DNA of 64,000 nt from Anaerolineae bacterium (GTDB taxonomy: Bacteria > Chloroflexota > Anaerolineae > Anaerolineales > UBA4823), in the NCBI GenBank assembly GCA_003130835.1, contig QEXX01000048.1, forward strand, positions 1 to 64,000, in the 5' to 3' direction. Shown here in pieces: positions 33,034 through 41,956 of the stretch. Numbering within the stretch: position 1 is the first letter of the stretch; every line of letters begins with the position of its first letter. The notes under the pieces are model-generated. The model was given only the letters and a program-made list of their open reading frames with translations, did no database searches and was not told the DNA's origin. Both the position numbers and the translations under genes were made by a program.

Positions 33034-34662
33034 TTAGATACCTGCATTTTGCATTGACCAGGCCCATTGACCGTTGATCATGGTCGCAAGGGGGAGGAGA
33101 TCTTTGAGTTCTTCAGGTGATACTTCAAAGGGATCATGATCGAGCACGATCAGGTCGGCATAGTAAGCAGGAGAGAGTTTGCCGAGGCGATTTTCCATAC
33201 CGGCGGCATACGCTGCGCCGAGGGTATAGGCGCGCAAGGCTTCTGTGAGGGTCAGCTTCTCTTCGGGAATCCAACCCTGCTCTGACGGGCTGCCATCGGC
33301 GCGTTGACGGGTGACGGCAGCATGAAGCCCCCAAAAAGGGTTGGGAAGCTCAACCGGCGCATCCGAGCCGAAGGCTAAAACCGTGCCGTGATCTAATTGT
33401 GTCCGCCAGGCATAAGCGTAGCGGTTGCGCTGTTGTCCCCAATAGCGCTCTGCCATCTCCATGTCCGAAATGGCATGAAAGGGCTGCATGGAAGCGATCA
33501 GGTCTAGCTCAGCCAAACGATGGCGATCGCGCGGATGGATGACTTGGACGTGCTCGATGCGGTGGCGCAGCTTCGGTGGGGTTGACGGGAACTCATCCCG
33601 TTCGAGGCGGCGCAAGTTTTGGAAGGCATTGAGCACTTCGTGATTGGCGCGATCGCCGATGGCATGGACAGCCAGCGACCAACCGTTTTGGATGGCTTGG
33701 CGGCCTCGTTCGGTCAGCGTTTCCGAGTCCAGCAGCAGGTTGCCGCAGTTGTTGGGTTCGCCGAGATAGGGTTCGAACATGGCTGCAGTACGCGGGCCTA
33801 GAGCGCCATCGGCGAAAAATTTGAGACTGCCCAAGCGCAAGCGATCATCTCCAAAGCCGCTTCGCAGACCGAGTGCAATCGCTTCCTCCATCAACTCGGC
33901 TGGCAGATTTTTAATCACGCGTAGGGTTAGAAGCCCGTCTTGATGGAGTTCTTGAAGGGCGGTGAAGCATTCTTTGCCGTCAAAATCATGGATGCAGGTA
34001 ATGCCTATTTGTAAGAGGGACGCTTGAGCGGTTCGGATCGCCTGCTTTAATTGGTGGAGGCTTGGAGGAGGGATACATTCCTCGACCAACTGCATGGCGC
34101 TTTCAAGAAGAATACCGCTGGGGCTTCCATCGGAGCGGCGTACAATGCTACCACCGGGTGGATCGGGCGTGTGGTTATGAATGCCTGCTTTTTGTAAGGC
34201 AAGGCTGTTCGCCCATGCGGCGTGCAGAGACTTAGCGGTTAGATAAACAGGATGATGAGGAGCAACATGATCTAAATCCGTGGCATCGCCGAAGCCGCTC
34301 TGCCATTGATTTTGGTTCCAACCATGCCCTAAAATCCACTCCCCAGCCGGAAGGTCTTTTGTCCGTTCCGCCACACGCGTCAGGCACATTTCCTTCGTGT
34401 CTGTCTCGCAGTTCACTTTATGTAAGCTCAAACTGTAATGTTGTAAGTGTAAATGGGCATCTGTCAAGCCGGGCAGAACGGTCTTGCCTTTCAGATCGAT
34501 CCCTTCAACTTTGAATGGGGAAAAGTGGTACTTTTCGAGCAGTTGTTGCGTATCTCCCACTTCGATGATCTTTTCGCCGAGAATGGCTAACGCAGTGGCT
34601 TTTGGGTATTTTTTATCCTGAGTGATCAGATGCGCGTTATACAGAATGGATAATTGAGTCAT
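33034..34662 (-). CDS. YtcJ-like metal-dependent amidohydrolase
   Basis: A 542-residue enzyme of the amidohydrolase-3 group, which cleaves N-acyl or related amide bonds. Metal-site motifs are GLTDAHLHLQHY (about residue 62-73), the central SLKFFADGALGPRTAAM, HRIEHVQVI (about 365) and LAFGSDAPVE (about 432). The protein has no signal peptide. It begins 13 bases after parB on the same strand and probably belongs to that transcript, although a functional link to chromosome partition is not expected. The substrate cannot be predicted within this broad family. Confidence 0.9.
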   Translation of the reverse strand: MTQLSILYNAHLITQDKKYPKATALAILGEKIIEVGDTQQLLEKYHFSPFKVEGIDLKGKTVLPGLTDAHLHLQHYSLSLHKVNCETDTKEMCLTRVAERTKDLPAGEWILGHGWNQNQWQSGFGDATDLDHVAPHHPVYLTAKSLHAAWANSLALQKAGIHNHTPDPPGGSIVRRSDGSPSGILLESAMQLVEECIPPPSLHQLKQAIRTAQASLLQIGITCIHDFDGKECFTALQELHQDGLLTLRVIKNLPAELMEEAIALGLRSGFGDDRLRLGSLKFFADGALGPRTAAMFEPYLGEPNNCGNLLLDSETLTERGRQAIQNGWSLAVHAIGDRANHEVLNAFQNLRRLERDEFPSTPPKLRHRIEHVQVIHPRDRHRLAELDLIASMQPFHAISDMEMAERYWGQQRNRYAYAWRTQLDHGTVLAFGSDAPVELPNPFWGLHAAVTRQRADGSPSEQGWIPEEKLTLTEALRAYTLGAAYAAGMENRLGKLSPAYYADLIVLDHDPFEVSPEELKDLLPLATMINGQWAWSMQNAGI

Positions 34663-34675
34663 ACGGCTGGGATCG

Positions 34676-35527
34676 TTACCCCTCGGGCAGGATGTGTTGG
34701 AGCAAATGATCGAGCTCTTCGTCGGAATAATAATGAATGATGATCATACCGCCCCCCTTTTTACGAGGTGTGATGTTAACTTTTGTCCCCAATGCCTGAC
34801 GCAATTGGTTTTCTAGGGAGCTGATTTCAGGGGAAATTTCTTTCCGCTGGCTGGTTGGAGATTTTTTGCCTAAATATTTGCGCACCAACTGCTCGGTTTG
34901 ACGGACATTGAGATCATTTTGAAGGATGGTCTGCAACGCAGCGACCTGAGCTTGGGGCGTGGGTAGGGCTAACAAAGCACGCGCATGTCCTTCGCTGATC
35001 TGTCCTTGTCGCAAGGCCTCCTTTACCGCTTGCGGTAACCTCAACAGGCGTAAGGTGTTGGTGATCGTGACGCGGCTTTTTCCCACCCGTTCTGCAATTT
35101 GTTCGTGGGAAAGTTGGAATTGTTCCGCCAAACGCTGGTATGCCTCGGCAGCCTCCAATGGGTCGAGGTCTTCGCGCTGCAGGTTCTCGACCAGAGCCAG
35201 CTCCAAGCGGGTTCGCTCGTCTACCTGGCGCTGGATGACCGGAACACTGCTCAAGCCGGCTTGCTTAGCGGCGAGCAGGCGCCTTTCGCCGGCGATCAGG
35301 ATATAACGGTCTTGAGCAGCATCATAGCTAACCACCAGGGGTTGCAGGATGCCGTGTTCCTTAATCGAAGCCGCAAGCTCAGCCAATTCGGCCTCTTTGA
35401 ATTGGGCGCGCGGCTGTAAGGGATTGGGGATTATTTTGTCTATGGGGACGAAAAGGGTGGCTGCACTTTCCTCACCGGCCGGAATGAGGGCATCCAAGCC
35501 GCGGCCAAGAACAGTTCGCTTTGGCAT
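34676..35527 (-). CDS. parB: Chromosome-partitioning protein ParB/Spo0J
   Basis: A 283-residue ParB. The N-terminal domain (about 22-110) has IIPNPLQPRAQF and the CTP-binding-type segment IAGERRLLAAKQAG. A helix-turn-helix follows (LSHEQIAERVGKSRVTITN, about 140-160), then a C-terminal dimerisation part (LDHLLQHIL). ParB loads on parS sites near the origin and acts with ParA and SMC. No copy of the parS consensus TGTTTCACGTGAAACA was noticed by eye in the window. parA starts 8 bases upstream on the same strand. Confidence 0.96.
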   Translation of the reverse strand: MPKRTVLGRGLDALIPAGEESAATLFVPIDKIIPNPLQPRAQFKEAELAELAASIKEHGILQPLVVSYDAAQDRYILIAGERRLLAAKQAGLSSVPVIQRQVDERTRLELALVENLQREDLDPLEAAEAYQRLAEQFQLSHEQIAERVGKSRVTITNTLRLLRLPQAVKEALRQGQISEGHARALLALPTPQAQVAALQTILQNDLNVRQTEQLVRKYLGKKSPTSQRKEISPEISSLENQLRQALGTKVNITPRKKGGGMIIIHYYSDEELDHLLQHILPEG

Positions 35528-35535
35528 TGCGCACC

Positions 35536-36333
35536 TCAGTTCGGATGAATGGGCGACGGGATGGCGATTCCGTCGCCCTGCAAGATTTCTCGGGTAAACG
35601 CTTCGTACGCAAGCGCTCCGCTCGATTGAGGAGCGTAGAGCACAATGGGTTTCCCGAAGGATGGGGCTTCGGCGAGACGAATGCTGCGGGGGATGATGGT
35701 TTCAAAAACCTTGTTTGGGAAAAAACGCTTGACCTCCTCGACAATTTCGTTGGATAGGTTGGTGCGGCTGTCAAACATGGTCAATAAGACGCCGCGAATG
35801 ACCAACTCTGGGAACAAGGCTGTGCGCACCCGGCGGATGGTATCCATCAGCCGCCCCAATCCTTCCAGTGCGAGATACTCGCACTGAACAGGGATGATTA
35901 AGCCATCCCTTGCTGCTACCAGTCCGTTGAGAGTCAAAAGTCCTAATGAGGGCGGGCAATCAATCAGGATATAGTCGTATTTGTCCACGAGATGGTGAAT
36001 GGCGCGGCGCAGTTTGCTCTCGCGAGCCATCTCACTGACTAATTCAATTTCGGCTCCGGCTAGCTCAGCCGAAGCTGGCAAAATGGAAAGCTTAAGACGG
36101 GGATTGTACAAAATAAACGACTCAGGAGGAGAGGCTCCAATGAGCACTTGATAGGTGCCGCCCTTGATCACTTGGCGATCGATGTTTAAGCAGGAGGTTG
36201 CGTTGGCTTGGGGGTCTAGATCGATAATCAGGACTTTTTGACCGAAAACGCCAAGATAAGCCCCCAGATTAATCGCTGAAGTTGTCTTGCCAACCCCACC
36301 TTTTTGATTAACGAAGGTATAGACCCGCCCCAT
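35536..36333 (-). CDS. parA: Chromosome-partitioning ATPase ParA/Soj
   Basis: A 265-residue Walker-type ATPase. The deviant P-loop VNQKGGVGKTTSAINLG lies at the N-terminus, with LIIDLDPQANAT (A' box) and ILIDCPPSLGLLTLN (Walker B). ATG 36333 is used, overlapping the stop of the upstream kinase gene (TGATG); the TTG one codon earlier is less likely. It works with ParB from the same transcript in origin segregation. Confidence 0.96.
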   Translation of the reverse strand: MGRVYTFVNQKGGVGKTTSAINLGAYLGVFGQKVLIIDLDPQANATSCLNIDRQVIKGGTYQVLIGASPPESFILYNPRLKLSILPASAELAGAEIELVSEMARESKLRRAIHHLVDKYDYILIDCPPSLGLLTLNGLVAARDGLIIPVQCEYLALEGLGRLMDTIRRVRTALFPELVIRGVLLTMFDSRTNLSNEIVEEVKRFFPNKVFETIIPRSIRLAEAPSFGKPIVLYAPQSSGALAYEAFTREILQGDGIAIPSPIHPN

Positions 36334-37187
36334 CAATAGACCTCAATGCGGCATGCTTCAATCTCTTGACGAGTCGGAGGGCTATCCAATCCAGCCCGAG
36401 TAATAGAATAGGAAGCCAGTTGTGTTGCAAAACGTCCTGCCTCCCAGGGGTCGCGGGTTTCAAATAGGCGAATGAAGAAAGCTGCGGCGTAGATGTCACC
36501 TGCTCCAACGGGGTCAACTTCGGTCAGATTAGCCGGTGGTCGAAAGCGGCGCACATCCCCGTTCCAATAAACCCGAGAGCCTTCTGCGCCTTCGGTAACC
36601 GCTAAGATATGGCAGGAGGCGGAGATTTCTTCGATCCGCTCTTCATTTCTACCGACATCTTCGATGCTGATTACAGTGGCGTTAACATACGGCAAAACAA
36701 AGGTGGCTTCTGGCCATTCGGTGGGATGGACATTGCCTTCTTTATCCCAAGCTCTCAACCACCCTTGAGGGGTGATGCCGATAAAGGAGTGCGGAAAGTG
36801 ACGGACAAAATCGGCACTCACTTCTTGTGCAACTGGAGCCAAATGCAGAATGGCTGAATTGCGCCAGGCTTGAGGGACAAGGTAGTATTCCAGGGTTTCA
36901 GCGCGATGGTAGATTTTTTGGATTCTCCCTTGGGGAGTTTCTTGATTCGAGAAAGTTGTCGTTGTTAGCGAAACTAAGTTAATGATGGGGATCGAGGCAA
37001 GCTGGTCAATGGGTAAATCTTCTGCGTACGAGGTGATGATTCCCACCCGCATCCCTAGGGCTTTTGCCGTTAGGGCAGCATAGGCAACACTGCCCCCTAG
37101 CCGACTGCTGCCATTCACCAAATCACAGGTGAGATGACCGACCAGCAGGTAGTCTATCGGTTGCGGGTTTTCTAAGGAATAAACCAT
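36333..37187 (-). CDS. PfkB-family carbohydrate/nucleoside kinase
   Basis: A 284-residue ribokinase-fold protein. The C-terminal PfkB signature VDPVGAGDIYAAAFF with the catalytic Asp is intact (about residue 220-235). The N-terminal signature is weak but contains GGSVAYAALTAKALG (about 33-47), used for substrate binding. The substrate is not predictable; such genes between jag and parA are seen in several Chloroflexota, as far as I recall. It overlaps parA by one codon, indicating co-translation. Confidence 0.85.
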   Translation of the reverse strand: MVYSLENPQPIDYLLVGHLTCDLVNGSSRLGGSVAYAALTAKALGMRVGIITSYAEDLPIDQLASIPIINLVSLTTTTFSNQETPQGRIQKIYHRAETLEYYLVPQAWRNSAILHLAPVAQEVSADFVRHFPHSFIGITPQGWLRAWDKEGNVHPTEWPEATFVLPYVNATVISIEDVGRNEERIEEISASCHILAVTEGAEGSRVYWNGDVRRFRPPANLTEVDPVGAGDIYAAAFFIRLFETRDPWEAGRFATQLASYSITRAGLDSPPTRQEIEACRIEVY

Positions 37188-37249
37188 AGTTACATTCTAT
37201 CAGATACCGAACCCATAAGCAGGAGAAACCGAGATGTCACTACCGCCGA

Positions 37250-37984
37250 TTACTTTGGGATAATGGTGACCTTGCGGCGCGGTTCTTCGCCAATCGACTC
37301 GGTTGTCACACCTTGGAAGTCGCGCAATTCCAGGTGAACGATGCGCCTTTCGTTGGCTGGCATCGGTTCTAACACCTGGCGGCGGCCGGTTTTAAGCGCT
37401 TGTTCTGCCATTTTGCGTGCCAAACGGCGCAGTTGATTTTCGCGTCGTGAGCGATAACCCTCCACATCAATCAGAATAGGGATGGAACGTCCGGTTTGTT
37501 TGCCCATCATCAGGTTGACAATGTATTGCAGGGCATTCAAGGTCTCGGCTTGAGGTCCAATCAGAATGGTTAAGTCCTTGCCGCGAATATCGACCTGAAT
37601 GGGGGGGATATCGCTTGCGTTAGAGGGCTGAATATAGGAAGCCCTCACTTGGGCGCGAATGCGCATTTCCTGGAGTAGGCGCGAAACGATCTGTTCCACC
37701 TGTCGGAGATAGGTAGGATCTCCTGTCTGGGAAGAGGGTTCGCTTGGAGGAGCGGAAGTTGGTTTTTCTTGCTCTTTGGGGGGTTCAGGAGGGGCAACCG
37801 AGGTCAAGAGGGTGAGTCTCACACGCGCTTGACGTGCCCCGATGCCGAATAAGCCACGGCTACCCTCATCGAGTACATCAATGCTCACTTGGTTAGAAGG
37901 AACCCCTAATTGTTCTAAACCTTGTTGGATAGCTTCGGCTACCGTTGGTGCAATAATTTCTAGACTCGTTCGTTTCTCGCTCAT
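37250..37984 (-). CDS. jag: RNA-binding protein Jag/KhpB
   Basis: A 244-residue protein with the Jag-N region (SLEIIAPTVAEAIQQGLEQL, residues 5-50), a variable Pro-rich linker (about 75-105), a KH domain (about 120-190, with GKDLTILIGPQAETLNALQYIVN) and an R3H domain (about 190-244, with NERRIVHLEL). ATG 37984 is chosen, because it overlaps the yidC stop (TCAT) and the longer ORF adds 21 residues unlike the family. It binds RNA, affecting cell-wall and division genes in firmicutes. The yidC-jag pairing is widely conserved. Confidence 0.94.
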   Translation of the reverse strand: MSEKRTSLEIIAPTVAEAIQQGLEQLGVPSNQVSIDVLDEGSRGLFGIGARQARVRLTLLTSVAPPEPPKEQEKPTSAPPSEPSSQTGDPTYLRQVEQIVSRLLQEMRIRAQVRASYIQPSNASDIPPIQVDIRGKDLTILIGPQAETLNALQYIVNLMMGKQTGRSIPILIDVEGYRSRRENQLRRLARKMAEQALKTGRRQVLEPMPANERRIVHLELRDFQGVTTESIGEEPRRKVTIIPK

Positions 37985-38769
37985 TTTTTCTTTCCACCGT
38001 TTTTCTGTGAACTCGATCGGAAACCAAAACGAAACAAATTTTGCCAATTGGCTTTGCCCATGGCGGCATATTGAAGAATCCCGACTACATTGCTGGTCAC
38101 GAAATATAATGCCAGTCCAGAGGCGAGGGTGTAGGAAATATATCCAATGAATAAGGGCATATACAGATTCATCATTTGGCTCATCTGAGCGGTTTGGTCA
38201 CCGGGCTGGGCAGGTGCGGGAGTCATCAGTTTTTGCTGAAGATAGGTTGTAATCACCACGACGATGGCTAAAACTGGAATACCGATGCCAAAGAGCGGTA
38301 AACGCTCCGGTTGACTGAGATCCATCCAAAGAAATTTGTTATTGAGCGGAATAAGCTCAGCCGCGTCAATAAAGGAATAGAGATGTTTCGATAGATCTAA
38401 AAGCTGATAGGGCGTGGTGGCAAGGGCGCGGATGATTGCCTGATACAGCCCGATGATAATCGGAAACTGGATCAGCAAGGGTAAGCAGGAGCCAAACGGA
38501 TTGATGCCCATCTCCTGATAGAGGCGCATTTGCTCTTGGGATAACTTTTGTTTATCATCCTTATACTTCTTTTGAATCTCTTGCCATTCTTTGGATTTTT
38601 GCAAATCCTGCATCGCCTGAGCGCTTTTCATCTGGCTCACCGTCAGCGGATGAGTGATGAGACGAATCAGGATGGTGAAAATAATGATGGAAATGCCAAA
38701 ATTGCCGATCACACTGTAGATATACAACAGTGTGTTCACCATGGGGTTAATGATGATCAAATCCCACAT
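37981..38769 (-). CDS. yidC: Membrane protein insertase YidC/OxaI
   Basis: A 262-residue insertase of the short Gram-positive/organelle type, lacking the large periplasmic domain. Helices are near residues 10-40, 95-120, 165-185 and 205-235. SCLPLLIQFPIIIGLYQAI (about 90-110) is the conserved TM2 region. A cytoplasmic amphipathic loop (KSAQAMQDLQKSKEWQEIQ) precedes it. The C-terminus is basic (SSSQKNGGKKK), suitable for ribosome contact. It assists insertion of membrane proteins with or without Sec. Confidence 0.96.
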   Translation of the reverse strand: MWDLIIINPMVNTLLYIYSVIGNFGISIIIFTILIRLITHPLTVSQMKSAQAMQDLQKSKEWQEIQKKYKDDKQKLSQEQMRLYQEMGINPFGSCLPLLIQFPIIIGLYQAIIRALATTPYQLLDLSKHLYSFIDAAELIPLNNKFLWMDLSQPERLPLFGIGIPVLAIVVVITTYLQQKLMTPAPAQPGDQTAQMSQMMNLYMPLFIGYISYTLASGLALYFVTSNVVGILQYAAMGKANWQNLFRFGFRSSSQKNGGKKK

Positions 38770-38788
38770 ACTCTTTTTCCACTTCTCT

Positions 38789-39940
38789 CTATTTTACCGG
38801 TTGGTACGCCCAAGCTTGTTCACCATCGAGGTGTAGGGCAACCATCAGATGATCTTTAGCGACCAAAGGCAGCACCACAAGGTCTTCTGAGGTGAGGGCT
38901 GCCGCAAGTATTTTACCGTCAAATTGCTTCGGTTGCGGCCAGACAAAATTACCTTTGAGGTCAAGGGCATAAACCTCGCCAGCCTCGTTGCCAACGTAGA
39001 TGACGTTATTATATACGAGCGGCTGGGCGGTAATTGCAGCCTGAGTAGCCACCTTCCACCGCTCCGCGCCGCTTTTGGCGTCCAAAGCAAAGATATTGCC
39101 GGATAGGTCGGTAAAGAGGACTTGATCTTCAATCAAGACCGGTGAACCCCAAATCCAATTGGAGGCTGTGTAGGTCCACAGATCAGTTTTTGAACGTGGG
39201 TCAAAGGCGTGGAACAACTTGCCAAATGTGCCAAAATATAGGATTCCGTCCTCGCTGAGAGCTGGGGAATTGGCAATAGCTCCTTCTAACCGTTCGGTTT
39301 GCCAAAGCAGGCTACCATCTTCAGCTTTGACTGCGTATAAGATATGATCGAGACAAGCGATGTAAATACACTCACAGCTTGGGTCGTAGAGCGGCCTTGC
39401 CCAAATGGGGGCAGAAGTTTTGAATTCCCAGCGCCGATTGCCCTTGCGATCGAGCGCGTACAGAAGATGATCATTGGTGGGGGCATAAATGCTGTCTTCT
39501 GTGACGAGCGGGCTGGCGATATAGGGATATTTTGATTCTTCAAAGCGCCATTGTTCGCTCCCCGACTTTGGATCAAGGCTATACAGCACGTGGTTGAATC
39601 CACCTGCGATCAATTGGTTACCGTCTGGACTGAGGGCAGGCGGGGCATAAAACGACACTTTATTATCGGCTTCTTTTGGGAAACGCCAAAGTTCTTCGCC
39701 ATTTGTGGCTCGAACAGCATAGACATGGGCTTGGTAGGCGACATAGATCACACCCTCTTGAATGATGGCGCCCGGCCAGTTTGACATCATGCCTGCCGAG
39801 GAACAAGCGGTTAGTATGGAGGCGGAAACCAGCAGGAAGAAGGTGAAGATCGACCTTTGGAGGATTTTGTTGATCCGCCCCTTTGCGTAAAGGAACATCT
39901 GGGTAAAGTTACCGATGAAGTTTGATGGCAGAGAATCCAT
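38789..39940 (-). CDS. PQQ-type beta-propeller lipoprotein (BamB-like)
   Basis: A 383-residue lipoprotein with lipobox LTAC, Cys at about residue 46 from this start; a start at 39898 would give a more usual 32-residue signal. Six to seven repeats of the PQQ-like blade occur (RATNGEELWRFPKEAD, LDPKSGSEQWRFEES, LDAKSGAERWKVATQ). Such propellers act as protein-binding platforms; BamB in Proteobacteria belongs to the outer-membrane BAM complex, which is not indicated here. Its insertion between yidD and yidC suggests help in folding exported proteins, which is inference. Confidence 0.88.
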   Translation of the reverse strand: MDSLPSNFIGNFTQMFLYAKGRINKILQRSIFTFFLLVSASILTACSSAGMMSNWPGAIIQEGVIYVAYQAHVYAVRATNGEELWRFPKEADNKVSFYAPPALSPDGNQLIAGGFNHVLYSLDPKSGSEQWRFEESKYPYIASPLVTEDSIYAPTNDHLLYALDRKGNRRWEFKTSAPIWARPLYDPSCECIYIACLDHILYAVKAEDGSLLWQTERLEGAIANSPALSEDGILYFGTFGKLFHAFDPRSKTDLWTYTASNWIWGSPVLIEDQVLFTDLSGNIFALDAKSGAERWKVATQAAITAQPLVYNNVIYVGNEAGEVYALDLKGNFVWPQPKQFDGKILAAALTSEDLVVLPLVAKDHLMVALHLDGEQAWAYQPVK

Positions 39941-39972
39941 AATCTTAATTGCTCAACATTCTGTTTCAAAAT

Positions 39973-40263
39973 TTAGGGAACTGGGTCGTAGCCGCCTGGA
40001 TTGAATGGATTACAACGCAGGACTCGCCAAGCCGCCAAAAGTGTGCCTTTAATTAAGCCATGTTTGTAAATCGCTTGATAGCCATAATGAGAGCAGCTCG
40101 GGTAAAACCGACAGGTATTGGGCGGCAAGGCTTTTGAAATCGTCATTTGATAGAGACGAATCATCGCTAAGATAGGAAATCGAAAAAGGGTGCTAGGTTT
40201 GATTTCCAAATCGCGTAAAGCCGGTTCCGGAGGGATGTCTTGGGGAAGCGGTTTGGGTTTCAT
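39973..40263 (-). CDS. yidD: Membrane protein insertion efficiency factor YidD
   Basis: A 96-residue YidD. The hallmark [15 protein letters not shown] lies near residue 45-60, followed by [18 protein letters not shown] at the C-terminus. ATG 40263 has GGAG 10 bases upstream and is preferred over the TTG at 40278. Its first 24 codons overlap the 3' end of rnpA, as in many bacteria. YidD helps YidC-dependent insertion. Confidence 0.95.
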   Translation of the reverse strand: MKPKPLPQDIPPEPALRDLEIKPSTLFRFPILAMIRLYQMTISKALPPNTCRFYPSCSHYGYQAIYKHGLIKGTLLAAWRVLRCNPFNPGGYDPVP

Positions 40264-40606
40264 GCGTTGGTTCTCCAATCAACCGTTGATCTTCTAGAAT
40301 CTTTTCCATCGCTTTGATAATTTGCGAGAAGGGTGCTTGTAAGAGGGGTTTTCGAGCCAAAAGCACCAAGTCAACCCCAGCTTGAAGATAATCCAAGAAG
40401 GGTTGGATCGCGGCGCGTAAGCGACGTTTTGCCCGATTTCTCTGTACAGCATTTCCGATTGACCGCCCTGCGGAAACCCCGACCCGCACGCGACCGATGG
40501 AATTCTGACTATAGATCAACACGAAAAGCGGGTGTGCGGTTGCAATGCCTTGTTGACGAACCCGCTTGAAATTGGTTGACCCTCTCAAGCGATAGTTACG
40601 GTTCAC
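40193..40606 (-). CDS. rnpA: Ribonuclease P protein component
   Basis: A 137-residue basic protein that assists the RNase P RNA in 5' maturation of tRNAs. It starts with GTG ([16 protein letters not shown]). The RNR signature is visible as [17 protein letters not shown] (about residue 50-66). The last 30 residues, overlapping yidD, are longer than in E. coli RnpA and low in conservation. It lies 50 bases after rpmH. Confidence 0.95.
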   Translation of the reverse strand: MNRNYRLRGSTNFKRVRQQGIATAHPLFVLIYSQNSIGRVRVGVSAGRSIGNAVQRNRAKRRLRAAIQPFLDYLQAGVDLVLLARKPLLQAPFSQIIKAMEKILEDQRLIGEPTHETQTASPRHPSGTGFTRFGNQT

Positions 40607-40656
40607 GAAAGAACTGGATTAAGTGCAGATCAGGATACCTTAGGCAAATCCAAACG

Positions 40657-40833
40657 CTAACTCTTCCAGTTTACGTTCTTGACGTGGTTATTTTTCTTGA
40701 CCGTCAGGCGATAGCGGCCTTGCAAACGGCGATTTTTCAATACTTTTCGTCCACTTGCCGTTGCCATGCGGGCGCGAAAACCATGTACACGAACGCGACG
40801 ACGGATTTTAGGTTGATATGTTCTTTTTGGCAT
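40657..40833 (-). CDS. rpmH: Ribosomal protein bL34 (missed by the ORF track)
   Basis: A 58-residue basic protein read on the minus strand from ATG 40833 to TAG. It begins [13 protein letters not shown] and contains [20 protein letters not shown], the L34 core. A 10-14 residue extension after YRLTVKK makes it longer than the usual 44-46 residues. It heads the rpmH-rnpA-yidD-yidC-jag group, which in most bacteria lies next to dnaA and oriC; here the upstream neighbour is instead a flippase-like gene. Confidence 0.97.
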   Translation of the reverse strand: MPKRTYQPKIRRRVRVHGFRARMATASGRKVLKNRRLQGRYRLTVKKNNHVKNVNWKS

Positions 40834-40903
40834 TGTACCTTCCTCATTCCAGTTTTAGATTTCTAGGACAAATTAGCATTATAACCGAAAGATTCAAAAT
40901 CCG

Positions 40904-41917
40904 TCAAATCGGCAAGGAGTCCGATTCGGTTTTGCTTAGGGCACGAAAAGCGATGAATCCCAAAAACAAAGGATACCAAAAGGTAAAGCCGCGATAGGCT
41001 AGAGCTAAAACGGCGGCTACGCTGATGGGAATGTAAAAAGAGGACAGCACGAGGGTCAGCGCGCCTTCTACAAAACCAATGCCGGCTGGGGTAGGTGAGA
41101 CGATCATAAAGAGGTAACCTACACTAAAGCCTGCGATCACAGTGCCGATGGAGATCGGGACTTTGAAGGCGAAAAAAACCATAGCGAGGGTTAAGATCAA
41201 AAGAAGCTTGTTGAACAGCCCAAGCATTAAGGGGACAATTAGGGTACGATGATCAGAACGCAAAGCTTCGAGTCCGCTAGAGACTTCTTCGGCGAACTCA
41301 TGAGCGCGCTGTTCCGATAAATAGTTGCGGCGAATGAAGGGAAAAAGCAGGCGGTTGACTAGCCTAGCGAGATGGGCTAAGATATTCCCAAGAGTGACCG
41401 GTGAGCGCGCACCGATTGTTATTAAGGTTGCCATCGTTATCGCTAAGAGAAAAAGTAAGATAGAGGCAATGATTTCTGGGGGGTCTAAATCATCGCGGCG
41501 AAAGAGCACGATTAATCCCAGCGCAAGCACGCAAAGAAAGGCCGCATAATCCACCAACACAAATAAGATGCCAGCCAAGGTTACCTTCCCAACCGGTAGT
41601 CCGCTCTTGCGAGCTTGAGCAATAAAAACTGCCATCCCGCTCATTCCAACCGACGGGGCGACAATGTTTGCGAAATTGGATGCCAAAGCCATGGTGACTA
41701 AACGGCGTAGTCGATCGTGGGTTCCAAGACAGTGATAAATGGATTGATAGGTAGCCCCCAAATTCATCACCCAAATGGATTGAACGATAAACGCCAATAG
41801 GATGAAGCGCCAATCTCCTTTTCGTAATGTTTCCCAGATCAGTTGGACTTCGCTGAAACGGGTGATAAAAAAAACAATCCCTAGCAAAATGAGGAGAGCA
41901 AAAAGAAAACGGCGCAT
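40904..41917 (-). CDS. Flippase-like membrane protein (LPG synthase TM region / UPF0104)
   Basis: A 337-residue protein with about eight membrane helices and no soluble domain. It belongs to the family of the MprF transmembrane part (AglD/YbhN-like). Typical segments are the early basic-aromatic LRKGDWRFILLAFI, the ASNFANIVAPSVGMSGMA stretch (about residue 83-100) and GFSVGYLFMIVSPTPAGIGFVEGAL (about 262-286). The last two contain the conserved PxxxGxxE. It may move lipid-linked molecules across the membrane; the substrate is unknown. Confidence 0.88.
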   Translation of the reverse strand: MRRFLFALLILLGIVFFITRFSEVQLIWETLRKGDWRFILLAFIVQSIWVMNLGATYQSIYHCLGTHDRLRRLVTMALASNFANIVAPSVGMSGMAVFIAQARKSGLPVGKVTLAGILFVLVDYAAFLCVLALGLIVLFRRDDLDPPEIIASILLFLLAITMATLITIGARSPVTLGNILAHLARLVNRLLFPFIRRNYLSEQRAHEFAEEVSSGLEALRSDHRTLIVPLMLGLFNKLLLILTLAMVFFAFKVPISIGTVIAGFSVGYLFMIVSPTPAGIGFVEGALTLVLSSFYIPISVAAVLALAYRGFTFWYPLFLGFIAFRALSKTESDSLPI

Positions 41918-41956
41918 GGAGGCTATGGCTATACAGTCGAAAAGAGGCGGAGAGAA

